In this document: positions 27,770-36,259 of the stretch, piece by piece
Position numbering within the stretch: position 1 is the stretch's first letter
How the letters are laid out: every line of letters starts with the position of its first letter
From: Bacteroidota bacterium
GTDB taxonomy: Bacteria > Bacteroidota > Bacteroidia > AKYH767-A > 2013-40CM-41-45
Length of the DNA: 64,000 nucleotides
Direction of reading: 5' to 3'
NCBI GenBank assembly: GCA_016711505.1
Contig: JADJSV010000001.1
Span: 248,001-312,000, forward strand
Notes under the pieces: generated by a model
What the model saw: only the letters and a program-made list of their open reading frames with translations
The model's database searches: none
What the model was told of the DNA's origin: nothing
Translations under genes and position numbers: made by a program

Positions 27770-28399
27770 ATGAGCAAATTCGGAAATTATCTTTTGATAA
27801 CACTTGTTTTCGTGACGATCAGTTTTTGTTCGATCTCGGAATTATCTGTCTTTAACAGATCAGAAGCAAGTTCAAAAACTTCCGGAATAAAAATTCCTGC
27901 AGAAAAATTATTACCCGGAGATATTGTACTTCGGGAAGGCAAAAGTTTCGTTTCGCATGCGCTGCGTTCGTTCTCTCAGACTGACAAGCATTATTCACAT
28001 GCCGGCATGATCTTTATCAGGAATGGAGAAACTTTTGTTTGCCATGTAATGGCAGCAGAAGGGAAGCGAAGTAATAAAATCCGTCTTGAGCCATTGGCAT
28101 CGTTTTGCAATAAGTCCGACAATTCCTCAATTGCTGTTTACCGTTCGGGGGTTGATCCGATGAAAATTGATTCTGTTATAATGGATTTCTTTTCGAAAGG
28201 AATTTCTTTTGACAACGATTTCGACCTGAATTCGGATCAGCAAATGTACTGTACAGAATTAGTGTATAAAGTTCTGACAGCAGCTAATGGAAATGAAAAA
28301 TTCATAAATTTGTCACATGGAAATGGGATTGATTATGTTGCCTGCGACAATCTTTACCTGAATCCTCAAACTCGTTTAATCTACTCTTATAATTATTGA
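27770..28399 (+). CDS. YiiX-like NlpC/P60 family cysteine hydrolase
   Basis: 209 residues with a signal peptide or membrane anchor (about 6-24). The permuted papain-like fold of YiiX/YebB proteins is shown by LLPGDIVLREG (about 47-57), the histidine in YSHAGMIFI (near 78-86) and the cysteine in MYCTELVYKVL (near 160-170), which would form the Cys-His active pair. Likely an amidase or lipid/peptide hydrolase in the periplasm. It starts 1 base after argS and ends 1 base before the next gene, so it is in the same operon. Confidence 0.82.
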   Translation: MSKFGNYLLITLVFVTISFCSISELSVFNRSEASSKTSGIKIPAEKLLPGDIVLREGKSFVSHALRSFSQTDKHYSHAGMIFIRNGETFVCHVMAAEGKRSNKIRLEPLASFCNKSDNSSIAVYRSGVDPMKIDSVIMDFFSKGISFDNDFDLNSDQQMYCTELVYKVLTAANGNEKFINLSHGNGIDYVACDNLYLNPQTRLIYSYNY

Positions 28400-28400
28400 T

Positions 28401-28832
28401 ATGCTAAAATTATCACGTTTCATTCCGGTGCTTGCACTTACTGTTTTACTTTTTGCCTGTGGAAAAAGCGATTCACCTTCATCTATCACTGAAAAATTTC
28501 TTGCAGCAATTGCAAAAGCCGATTACGATGCAGCAAAAACTTTTGGTACAGCCGACACAGACCGTCTGTTAAATATGATGAGTGGTTTCAAGAAAATGGG
28601 AGCAGAGCCTTTTATGTCAGATGCCAAATTCGATGTTGTCGATGAATCCATCACCGGCGACGAAGCCAAAGTAACCGTAAAAGTCGACGGTAAGCCAAAA
28701 GAAATGATCTTTAATCTCCAGAAAGAAAATGGCAAATGGAAAGTAGCCATGAACAAGGAGACGATCAATGAATCGGATGCTAATATTTTTAATCTGGGAG
28801 CCACTAATACTGATACGACGTCTGTAAAGTAG
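28401..28832 (+). CDS. DUF4878 lipoprotein
   Basis: A 143-residue lipoprotein: lipobox LLFAC with C20 as the lipidated cysteine, then a small NTF2-like DUF4878 domain ('FLAAIAKADYDAAKTFGTAD' to 'NGKWKVAMNKE'). These are common envelope proteins of unknown role. It is the last gene of the argS operon; a GGTCAAA hairpin follows 4 bases after the stop codon and could end the transcript. Confidence 0.85.
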   Translation: MLKLSRFIPVLALTVLLFACGKSDSPSSITEKFLAAIAKADYDAAKTFGTADTDRLLNMMSGFKKMGAEPFMSDAKFDVVDESITGDEAKVTVKVDGKPKEMIFNLQKENGKWKVAMNKETINESDANIFNLGATNTDTTSVK

Positions 28833-28835
28833 TTT

Positions 28836-28922
28836 TTAGGTCAAGGTCAAAGGTCAGAGGTCACGCTGCTCGCAAGGATGCAGCGTGACCTCCTGACCTC
28901 TGACCTCTGACCTTTGACCTCA
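28836..28922. repeat. GGTCAAA heptad hairpin, copy 2
   Basis: The left arm is GGTCAA/GGTCAAA/GGTCAGA words ending GGTCACGCTGC; the right arm is GCAGCGTGACC followed by TCTGACC-type words. It has the same core as the copy at 7562-7637, but a different loop and arm repeats. It fills the whole gap between two convergent genes, and the TGA stop codon of the LLM gene is part of the outermost word. Confidence 0.85.
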
Positions 28923-29945
28923 TACCTTTACCAAACCCGCCACCTTACTCCCAATTAACTCAATCGACCGCATCAACTTCTCATGCGGCAACTTCGCATT
29001 ATCCATCTGAAAGGTAAACCTTGAAATTCCTCCAAGCGCTTCACTGTGGTGAATGATCTTTGCTGCGATTTCTTCCGGTTCGCCAACAAGTAATGCACCA
29101 CGTGGACCATTCTGTGCATCGAAATGCGGACGAGTCACCGGAGGCCAGCCGCGTTCTCTTCCGATTCTTGTAAATGTTTCTGCATAGCCCGGATAGTAAT
29201 CATTCAATGCCTGCTCTCTTGATTCAGCGACATATCCTAGTGAATGCAATCCGACTTTTAGTTTTTCAGGAGCATGTCCTGCGCGTTTACCGGCTTCTCT
29301 GTACAGATCTACCAATGGCCTGAAACGATGTGTTTCGCCGCCGATCACTGCAACCATCAATGGCAATCCGAGTGTTCCTGCACGGACAAATGATTCAGGA
29401 GTTCCACCAACGCCCAACCAGATAGGCAGATGCTTTTTCAAAGGCCGCGGATAAACAGGTTGGTTATTCAACTCCGGACGAAACTTTCCTTTCCATGTCA
29501 CGAATTCATTGTCACGGATCTTTAAAAGGAGATCCAGTTTTTCTGAAAACAATTGATCATAGTCTTGCAGACTATATCCAAACAAGGGAAAGGCGTCAGT
29601 AAAAGAACCTCGACCAACAACCATTTCCGCACGACCTTTTGAGATCAGATCAAGCGTAGCAAAATTCTGAAACACTCTTACAGGATCAGATGCACTTAAC
29701 ACAGTAACTGCGCTCGTCAGAATAATGTTTTTCGTTCTTGCAGCAGCTGCAGCCAATATCATTGTCGGTGCAGAATCCAAAAACTCCCTGCGATGATGTT
29801 CCCCGATCCCAAAAAGATCCAATCCAACCTTATCCGCCATTTCAATCCGCTCCAGCAACTGTTCCAACGCCAGCATGCTTTTCGTTCCGGTTTCCCCATC
29901 ATTCCCCACACTTGCTGCAGCAAAACTATCTATCCCTATTTCCAT
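28920..29945 (-). CDS. LLM class flavin-dependent oxidoreductase
   Basis: 341 residues with the luciferase-like monooxygenase barrel: IGIDSFAAASV at the N-terminus, GIGEHHRREF near 45-54, and VVGRGSFTDAFPLFGY near 109-124 (FMN-binding region). Such enzymes use FMNH2 or F420H2 to oxidise varied substrates; none can be assigned here. The last residues (KVAGLVKV) are followed by a stop codon that lies inside a repeat word, so the extreme C-terminus may have been shaped by the repeat. Confidence 0.9.
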   Translation of the reverse strand: MEIGIDSFAAASVGNDGETGTKSMLALEQLLERIEMADKVGLDLFGIGEHHRREFLDSAPTMILAAAAARTKNIILTSAVTVLSASDPVRVFQNFATLDLISKGRAEMVVGRGSFTDAFPLFGYSLQDYDQLFSEKLDLLLKIRDNEFVTWKGKFRPELNNQPVYPRPLKKHLPIWLGVGGTPESFVRAGTLGLPLMVAVIGGETHRFRPLVDLYREAGKRAGHAPEKLKVGLHSLGYVAESREQALNDYYPGYAETFTRIGRERGWPPVTRPHFDAQNGPRGALLVGEPEEIAAKIIHHSEALGGISRFTFQMDNAKLPHEKLMRSIELIGSKVAGLVKV

Positions 29946-30115
29946 AATTTCTTTTTCTTTTCACTTTTCATTCTTCACTTTTCACTTTCATTTCAATCCT
30001 GATAATCCCTGCAATCCCTAAAATCCCGGTCAAAAATCCCGGTCAAAAATATCGGTCACCATTCCCGGTCAGCAATCCAATAATCCATAAATCCCAAAAT
30101 CCCGGTTCTGACAAT
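29946..30115. repeat. word-repeat spacer (CTTTTCA heptads and AATCCCGGTCAAA units)
   Basis: 29946-29990 reads as CTTTTCA/TTCTTCA/CTTTTCA words with 7-nt spacing. 30022-30115 reads as AATCCCGGTCAAA-like 13-nt units decaying to AATCC words. The spacer fills nearly the entire gap between the stop of the T9SS protein gene and the start of the LLM gene. Confidence 0.7.
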
Positions 30116-30126
30116 TGCCGCAGCCT

Positions 30127-31617
30127 TCAATCCAACTTCACAATCCTCTTCCTGAAAACATTTTCAGAACCAATATTTTCTATCACATAATTCCCCGATG
30201 GAAGAAAAGCCAAATCGAGACTTTGATTTCCTGAAACCTGTTTTGAGAAAACAATATTTCCTAGTTTATTGTAAACTTTCAACATTCCATCGATTTGACT
30301 TATGGATTGAAAGGTTATAGTTTTGAGGAATGGATTTGGAAAAACTTCAATGTGTATCTCTTCGGCGATTCTTTCATCAACAGAATTTAAAAGCGAGTCG
30401 CAAGCACTGCCAATAACCGGACCTAATTGATAATCCGGATTACTCGGTAAACCATAATATGTTCTTTTCCCTCCGAGATAAAAACTGAATGGTTGAAAGT
30501 CGCATGCTGCACCGGGTTGATCGGGATTATTAATTACACTTAAATTCATGTTGATGTAATTGTACATTGTGTCAGCATATGGAAAACTATTATGCCCAGG
30601 ACTCTCATAGGCACGAGAGTAATATATTTTCCCATCAGGTGCAAGTCTTATCGCACCGGGACCAACAGGCGCAAGACTGCTATCAAGGGTATCGGCACTT
30701 GCAGATACAGGATTTACTGAAAGATCATACTGAATTAGGTATGATTGATCAACTCCTGTCCACCTGCTTGTTGACACATAAAATAAATTTCCATCAGGGC
30801 TGTAACTACCTTCCCAAAATAATCTATTTAAAGAAGGGGTTGTGATTTCAGGATAAATAACTTGAGGATTATTTATAACTCCGGAACATCTGTCAAAATC
30901 ATACTCACACATGAAACCATTTAATCTAAGTGACATAATTTTTGACCCTTCTGGATTAATAATGATTTTTTGAAAATCTATATCCTTTGCATCATTAAAG
31001 TCATAATTTATTTCCTGCGAAATTCCACTTGGAGAAATTAAGTAAACGATGAATCTGTTATATGAGGTGAAAGGAGAACTAGATAGTTTAGATATAATCC
31101 ACCAATCTCTTCCATTTGCATGCTTCACTACTTGTATACAATCTGCAATTCTATTATTATTAATTGTAACAGATTTTAAGACGACGGCGCCTCGACCCTG
31201 ATCCAATCCCATGTCAATTAATGAATAGTAAATTCCATCAAAGTAAGTATGTGCACCTGTATGAAAAAGATAAAACAAATGATTGTTTCCGGGAAAAGGA
31301 ATAATCTGCAGTTCGTTGTAAAGACCATCACCTATTATTGAATCAGCACCGTTATACATTGTGTCATGCATACTATTCCATACTATTGTCTTTGCCAGAC
31401 TGACATATGTTTCTGTATAAAACAAAAGGTTCCCGGAAGAATCAGAAATTGAAGCACAACTCCCTCTACCGTCCATTCCACTATTAAATGGGATAGGGGC
31501 GGAAGGATTCCTAAAATCTATTCCCGCACTATCACCAAAACACCAAATAGAATTGCGATTTTGTGCATTTGTGAGAGAAAAAGAGAAAATGAAGATTATA
31601 GAAAAAAATAATTTCAT
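30127..31617 (-). CDS. secreted beta-propeller-like protein with T9SS type A sorting domain
   Basis: 496 residues: signal peptide (about 1-18), a large WD40-like region (FGDSAGIDF..., 'LYYFHTG'-type blades, SPDGNLFYVS and APDGKIYYSRAY phrases, about 25-400) and a C-terminal type A sorting domain from about 425 (VFPNPFLKTITFQ, KVYNKLGNIVFSK, LPSGNYVIENI, KRIVKLD). The tail marks export by the type IX secretion system. Similar propeller proteins in this phylum have no proven function. TATCTTTC just upstream of the start may be its -7 element. Confidence 0.87.
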   Translation of the reverse strand: MKLFFSIIFIFSFSLTNAQNRNSIWCFGDSAGIDFRNPSAPIPFNSGMDGRGSCASISDSSGNLLFYTETYVSLAKTIVWNSMHDTMYNGADSIIGDGLYNELQIIPFPGNNHLFYLFHTGAHTYFDGIYYSLIDMGLDQGRGAVVLKSVTINNNRIADCIQVVKHANGRDWWIISKLSSSPFTSYNRFIVYLISPSGISQEINYDFNDAKDIDFQKIIINPEGSKIMSLRLNGFMCEYDFDRCSGVINNPQVIYPEITTPSLNRLFWEGSYSPDGNLFYVSTSRWTGVDQSYLIQYDLSVNPVSASADTLDSSLAPVGPGAIRLAPDGKIYYSRAYESPGHNSFPYADTMYNYINMNLSVINNPDQPGAACDFQPFSFYLGGKRTYYGLPSNPDYQLGPVIGSACDSLLNSVDERIAEEIHIEVFPNPFLKTITFQSISQIDGMLKVYNKLGNIVFSKQVSGNQSLDLAFLPSGNYVIENIGSENVFRKRIVKLD

Positions 31618-31688
31618 AACGAAAGATAGGGAAATTTTACCTGATGAGAAATTGTTAACTTTTTACTTTCTCGCGTAGAAACCGTATA

Positions 31689-31751
31689 GGTCCTTCCAGG
31701 ATGACCCTGGTAGACACCATATATAAACTGACTTGTCATCCTGAAAGGACC
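31689..31751. terminator. large imperfect hairpin with T run
   Basis: Arms GGTCCTTCCAGGATGAC and GTCATCCTGAAAGGACC pair with one mismatch across a loop of about 29 bases and are followed by TTTTT on the plus strand. Neighbouring genes run leftward, so on the transcribed strand it is not a classical terminator. It may be a dispersed repeat. Confidence 0.45.
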
Positions 31752-31840
31752 TTTTTGGTTATTAAGCTTTAAAGCTTCATTTTTAGAATTAGGTAATACA
31801 ATTTATTTCTTTTATCGGACGGGAATACCTTTGACCTAAA

Positions 31841-32252
31841 TCAAAGAACCTTCACCTCAAGCAACTTCTGTCCCTCAAGATAACACTCCAATAAATCATC
31901 CACCTTCACCTGCCCAACACCACTCGGCGTCCCAGTATAGATCAAGTCTCCTTTACGCAAAGTAATAAACTGCGAAACATAACTGATCACCTTCGCAAAA
32001 TTGAAAAGCATCAGATTGCTGTTTCCGGTCTGAACAGTTTTGCCGTTAATATCTAAATGAAATTGAATGTTGTCTTTATCTTTCAGTTTTGAAAGTTCTA
32101 TGAAGTCGCCGCAAGGAGCAGAGTGGTCAAAGGCTTTTGCAGGTTCCCAGGGTAAGCCTTTTTCTTTTTGCTTTTGCTGGATATCTCGCGCAGTGAAATC
32201 GATTCCGACAGTGATCTGATCGAAATACCGGTGTGCAAATTCTTCTGCAATC
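31841..32252 (-). pseudogene. C-terminal part of a split FAA hydrolase family gene
   Basis: Shifting frame at the T5 run 32253-32257 restores the expected protein: IAEEFAHRYFDQITVGIDFT, then PWEPAKAFDHSAPCGDFIEL, TGNSNLMLFNF and GDLIYTGTPSGVGQVK, ending in TGA at 31841-31843. These are the standard fumarylacetoacetate hydrolase family motifs. With the N-terminal piece the gene would be 203 residues, the usual length. This piece has no start of its own. Confidence 0.8.
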
Positions 32253-32451
32253 TTTTTCCTTCTTTGGAGATCTTCAGCACTAATTCAATTTCGTGGTGAA
32301 TGTCTTTTGAAAAATCCGGGAGATAAAATGCTCTGTCGCGGGGAAGAATTGCTGTATCCGGTTTCAGAAAAAAAACAGGTTCGCCCGGAACTGCATTGTT
32401 CAGTTCCTTTGCATGTTCAACATAATTCCTTCCTATGCAGATTATTTTCAT
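32098..32451 (-). CDS. N-terminal part of a split FAA hydrolase family protein
   Basis: Starts MKIICIGRNYVEHAKEL with the family motifs EPVFFLKPDTA and HHEIELVLKI (metal-binding glutamates). After KISKEGKR the frame is wrong and the last 48 or so residues (LQKNLHTGIS...) are out-of-frame translation. One missing base in the homopolymer at 32253-32257 explains it. The intact enzyme would cleave or tautomerise a 2-oxo acid such as acylpyruvate. It starts 3 bases after the stop of an exonuclease gene. Confidence 0.8.
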   Translation of the reverse strand: MKIICIGRNYVEHAKELNNAVPGEPVFFLKPDTAILPRDRAFYLPDFSKDIHHEIELVLKISKEGKRLQKNLHTGISIRSLSESISLREISSKSKKKKAYPGNLQKPLTTLLLAATS

Positions 32452-32454
32452 CTG

Positions 32455-33222
32455 TTATTTGTTGAACATTTTTAAACGTAATGCTGTGATCACATTTTTT
32501 GTATTCGTTGGAAAATCGCCTTTCATCATCCAGTCGTAATACGACGTATCTGATTTGAAAACATCAACAACCAATCTGCCTTTGTATTTACCGAAATTAA
32601 AACACTCTTCGTTTTTATCGTTGAAGACAATTCTTCCTGCTAGATCGACATTTTTTGTAATAGCACTGAATGTTGCCAGAAAATCGACATCGTTCTTCAA
32701 TGATTCGTATTTATCCAGTTGAGAAAGCATCACTTCATAGGTTGCTAGAGTATCTGCTTCTGCAGAATGCGCATTCACCAGATCTTTATCGCAATAGAAC
32801 TTATAAGCTGCTGCAAGCGTCCGTTGTTCCATCTTGTGAAAGATATTCTGTACATCGATCAGCTTTCTGGTAAGGATGTCAAAATCGATATTACAACGAG
32901 TGAATTCTTCTATCAGTAAAGGTACATCAAACTTGTTTGAATTATATCCAGCTAGATCACAACCGCCCAAAAACGTATTCAGTTCAGCAGACAAATCTTT
33001 GAAAGTAGGAGCGTCCTTAACATCTGCATCATAGATTCCATGGATCTTTGATGTCTCCAGTGGAATTGGAATTGTCGGATTTACTTTATAACATCTTGAA
33101 TCTTTTGTACCATTAGGAAAAATTTTCAATAAAGCAATTTCAACAATTCTGTCTGCCCCAACGTTCGTTCCTGTAGTTTCCAGATCAAGAAAAACGATCG
33201 GACGTTTTAAATTTAATTCCAT
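32455..33222 (-). CDS. DEDDh 3'-5' exonuclease (DnaQ-like)
   Basis: 255 residues. The exonuclease motifs are FLDLETTG (Exo I, residues 11-18), 'DLAGYNSNKFDVPLL' (Exo II) and AHSAEADTL (Exo III, H and D). A C-terminal extension of about 75 residues (CFNFGKYKGRLV...) is typical of the Bacteroidota form. It is a DNA polymerase III epsilon-like or RNase T-like nuclease working alone; whether it proofreads is unknown. It is followed by the FAA hydrolase with a 3-base gap and preceded by a TPR/PD40 gene with a 5-base gap, suggesting one operon. Confidence 0.92.
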   Translation of the reverse strand: MELNLKRPIVFLDLETTGTNVGADRIVEIALLKIFPNGTKDSRCYKVNPTIPIPLETSKIHGIYDADVKDAPTFKDLSAELNTFLGGCDLAGYNSNKFDVPLLIEEFTRCNIDFDILTRKLIDVQNIFHKMEQRTLAAAYKFYCDKDLVNAHSAEADTLATYEVMLSQLDKYESLKNDVDFLATFSAITKNVDLAGRIVFNDKNEECFNFGKYKGRLVVDVFKSDTSYYDWMMKGDFPTNTKNVITALRLKMFNK

Positions 33223-33227
33223 AATTT

Positions 33228-34826
33228 CTATTTAGTGGTTTTAACAGACACATTGTGTACGATCTCTTTGGTTGGAGAATCTGCTTCAATGGTCAACTCT
33301 TCATTGTATGGTTCAAAGTTATATCCTTCAACATGTAAAGTATATTTTCCGGGCATTACCGGTAATATAAAATCAGTAAAAGCAGAAGTAGGGGCAAATA
33401 AAATAGTTTTACCTGTTTCTTTATTTTCAACTGTTACTTTTGTGATCTCTGTTTTTCCACCTGTACTGGATGTCACAACACCCGATAAAAAATAGGTGAA
33501 CGGATGATTTGATTCATCAGCGAATTCTACTTTGTAAATATCCTTGTCACCTAAACCTTCGGGTCTTACAGTTGACATATACGCAGTCTTGCCATCGCCC
33601 GTGAAGGAAATAAAAGTGTTATCATCCATGTCGTTCAACGGATATCCGATATTTTTTGCTTCGCCCCAGCTACTTGTACTTTCATTCCAGTCGGAACGGA
33701 AAATATCAAATCCACCCATACTGCTCCAGCCTTTGGAAGCAAAGTAAAGCGACTTTCCATCGATCGTCAGATATGGATAGTCCTCAGCATATTTTGTATT
33801 GATCGTACTGCCAAGATTCACTGCAGTCGACCATTCACCGTTCTTTTCTTTCTTGATCATATAAAGATCTGTTTCACCCAAACTACCTTTTACATCTGAA
33901 GAAAAGATCATGGTTGTTCCATCAAGAGATAGTGTAACTCCACCTTCAAGTGATTTTGAATTCAGATTCGTCGGCATCATTGCAGGACGTTGCCACATTT
34001 TACCTTTTAACATGGAAGCTCCAACATCACCGTAAAATTCAGCATTGTCAAAATAAATAAACACAAGGTCTCCTGTTGCTGAAAGTCCGACTGCTTCTTC
34101 ATCCCATTCTGTATTCACCATTCCGCCGGCACCTTTTGCTTTTGTCCAGATGGTATCTCTCCAGAACGACGAATAAATATCTGCCGTATAGATTCCAAGG
34201 TCAGCAATAAATCCACCAACGTTCCCTTTTCTTCGTGAAGTGAAAACTAGCTGTTTTCCATCTGCTGAAATGAACGGATTGTATTCTTCGTAAATAGTGT
34301 TGACCGTCTTGCCCAGATTTGTAAAAGTTACATTCACGGGAGAAGCGACATGCAATTTACCATTGCCGCACATTTCAATTAAACGTTCGGCAGGAGTAAA
34401 TTCTTTCGATAATTTCTGTTTGGAATCTCTAAAGTCTGTGAATGCTTTTATTGCTTCATCAAATTTCTCATTGTACATATAAGCTAATCCCAGTTGATAA
34501 GACCATTCTTTTTTTGCTGATGGAGAGCTACATGCATACTCAAGGTAGGGGAGAGCAGCTTTTTTATTTGCTGAAGTTTCCAGATAACAATAACCAAGTT
34601 TGTAATTGTAATCTACATTCTTTGGATCAGCTTTTACAAGATCTTTGTATGATAAAAGGGCACCGGAATAATCGCCGGTTGCAAACATCGTTGCTGCATC
34701 TTTCTTTACCAGTTTTGCTTCATCCATTGTCAGGACATGTGCTTTTGCTTTCTGACATTTTCCAATAGCAGGAAAAAAAGCAAAACAAACTATTACCAGC
34801 AATGCTCTGATACCGGTTGTATTCAT
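33228..34826 (-). CDS. TPR and PD40 beta-propeller protein (PorE-like, no OmpA domain)
   Basis: 532 residues: signal peptide (about 1-24), TPR helices (about 35-145), a PD40 propeller (about 170-435; 'NPFISADGKQLVFTSRRKG', YLTIDGKSLYFASKGW) and a C-terminal carboxypeptidase-regulatory-like beta domain (about 440-525). It shares the TPR-PD40-CRD layout with the gene at 3926-5862 but stops before an OmpA domain. It probably acts at the outer membrane or as a periplasmic scaffold. No frameshift is needed to explain the missing OmpA part: the stop lies 5 bases before the next gene. Confidence 0.85.
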   Translation of the reverse strand: MNTTGIRALLVIVCFAFFPAIGKCQKAKAHVLTMDEAKLVKKDAATMFATGDYSGALLSYKDLVKADPKNVDYNYKLGYCYLETSANKKAALPYLEYACSSPSAKKEWSYQLGLAYMYNEKFDEAIKAFTDFRDSKQKLSKEFTPAERLIEMCGNGKLHVASPVNVTFTNLGKTVNTIYEEYNPFISADGKQLVFTSRRKGNVGGFIADLGIYTADIYSSFWRDTIWTKAKGAGGMVNTEWDEEAVGLSATGDLVFIYFDNAEFYGDVGASMLKGKMWQRPAMMPTNLNSKSLEGGVTLSLDGTTMIFSSDVKGSLGETDLYMIKKEKNGEWSTAVNLGSTINTKYAEDYPYLTIDGKSLYFASKGWSSMGGFDIFRSDWNESTSSWGEAKNIGYPLNDMDDNTFISFTGDGKTAYMSTVRPEGLGDKDIYKVEFADESNHPFTYFLSGVVTSSTGGKTEITKVTVENKETGKTILFAPTSAFTDFILPVMPGKYTLHVEGYNFEPYNEELTIEADSPTKEIVHNVSVKTTK

Positions 34827-34856
34827 AGTGGGAGAGAATTCTAAATTAAAATTGAA

Positions 34857-36182
34857 TTAAATTGTTCGGTTGATATCAAATTGCTCCAGATAATCAGCGA
34901 TGCGACGAATAAAACTACCGCCAAGTGAACCATCAACAACACGATGATCATATGAAAGTGAAAGGAACATCATGTGACGAATTCCGATCGAATCACCTTC
35001 CGGAGTTTCAATAACAGCAGGCTTTTTTCGGATAGCGCCAACAGCAAGTATTGCAACCTGCGGTTGATTGATGATCGGTGTGCCCATTACATTTCCAAAT
35101 GAACCAACATTGGTAATAGTAAATGTTCCGTCCTGAATTTCATCAGGCTTAAGTTTATTGGTTCTTGCTCGATTGGCTAGATCATTTACGCTTTTTGTAA
35201 TGCCAATCAGATTCAGATGATCTGCATTTTTAATTACAGGAACGATAAGATTTCCTGAAGGCAATGCAGTAGCCATTCCGATATTTATGTATTTTTTTAC
35301 GATGATCTTTGTTCCATCAACTGAAACATTGACCATTGGGAAATCTCGGATCGCTTTGGCAACTGCTTCAATGAAGAGTGGAGTAAAGGTGATCTTTTCA
35401 TTCTCGCGCTTCTCGAAAGTATTTTTCACTTTGTCTCTCCACTTCACCATATTCGTTACATCGGCTTCAACGTAAGAAGTAACATGCGGTGAAGTTTGTT
35501 TCGACATGACCATGTGATCAGCGATCAGCTTGCGCATGCGATCCATTTCAATGATCTCAACATTTCCTGAAACGGAAACTGCGGGAGCAGAGTAGGCCGG
35601 TTTATCTTTCGCAGGAGCCTGAATTGAAGGCTGCGAAGTAGACGGTGTTGATATTGCAGGTTGTGACCCACGATTTGTAATATGCTGAAGAAGATCTTGC
35701 TTTGTAAGTCTGTTATTTGCTCCACTGCCTTTGATGTTCTCCAGTTCATTCATCGGAACACCTTCCTGCTTTGCAATATTTCTTACCAAAGGAGAATAAA
35801 ATCTTCCGCTTGCAGAATTTTTTTCAATCGTGACTTCAGTAGTATTATGTGAACTGCCATTTGATGAAGCAGTATTTTCAACTTTAACGGCTTGTGGTAT
35901 CGCAACCGGTGCTGCTGTTTGTGCAGGTGCTGCTGAAACTTGTCCGCCAACCTCAGAAATTTCTGCGATCACTTCACCAACTTTTACAACCTGGCCTTCT
36001 TCAAATAATCGTTTGCCCATAATTCCGGCTGTAGGAGATGGAACTTCCGAATCAACTTTATCTGTTGCAATCTCTAAGATCGGCTCATCAGCTTCAATCG
36101 GATCACCTTCTTTTTTTAACCATTTTAAAATTGTTGCCTCAGCAACACTTTCGCCCATTTTGGGCATGATCAGTTGGACCAT
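34857..36182 (-). CDS. 2-oxo acid dehydrogenase E2 (dihydrolipoamide acyltransferase)
   Basis: 441 residues. The lipoyl domain (1-75) carries the lipoylated K42 in ATDKVDSEVPS; a Pro/Ala/Gln-rich linker follows; the peripheral subunit-binding domain is at about 125-165 (SPLVRNIAKQEGVP); the catalytic domain (about 215-441) ends with SLSYDHRVVDGSLGG, with His and Asp of the HxxxDG active site. The enzyme transfers acyl groups to CoA in pyruvate, 2-oxoglutarate or branched-chain dehydrogenase complexes. The substrate is not decided by the sequence; the layout fits branched-chain or pyruvate types. E1 and E3 are not nearby. Confidence 0.93.
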   Translation of the reverse strand: MVQLIMPKMGESVAEATILKWLKKEGDPIEADEPILEIATDKVDSEVPSPTAGIMGKRLFEEGQVVKVGEVIAEISEVGGQVSAAPAQTAAPVAIPQAVKVENTASSNGSSHNTTEVTIEKNSASGRFYSPLVRNIAKQEGVPMNELENIKGSGANNRLTKQDLLQHITNRGSQPAISTPSTSQPSIQAPAKDKPAYSAPAVSVSGNVEIIEMDRMRKLIADHMVMSKQTSPHVTSYVEADVTNMVKWRDKVKNTFEKRENEKITFTPLFIEAVAKAIRDFPMVNVSVDGTKIIVKKYINIGMATALPSGNLIVPVIKNADHLNLIGITKSVNDLANRARTNKLKPDEIQDGTFTITNVGSFGNVMGTPIINQPQVAILAVGAIRKKPAVIETPEGDSIGIRHMMFLSLSYDHRVVDGSLGGSFIRRIADYLEQFDINRTI

Positions 36183-36259
36183 GGAGTTTGTTCGTATTTG
36201 ATTTTGTTAACTAGTTGTCCATCGACCGGACTGTACAAATTTAGAAAATATCAGCCTCA

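Noticed and set aside
33228..34826. Truncated PorE-like gene with a lost OmpA domain
   Set aside because: The next gene starts 5 bases after the stop and no OmpA-like codons follow in any frame.
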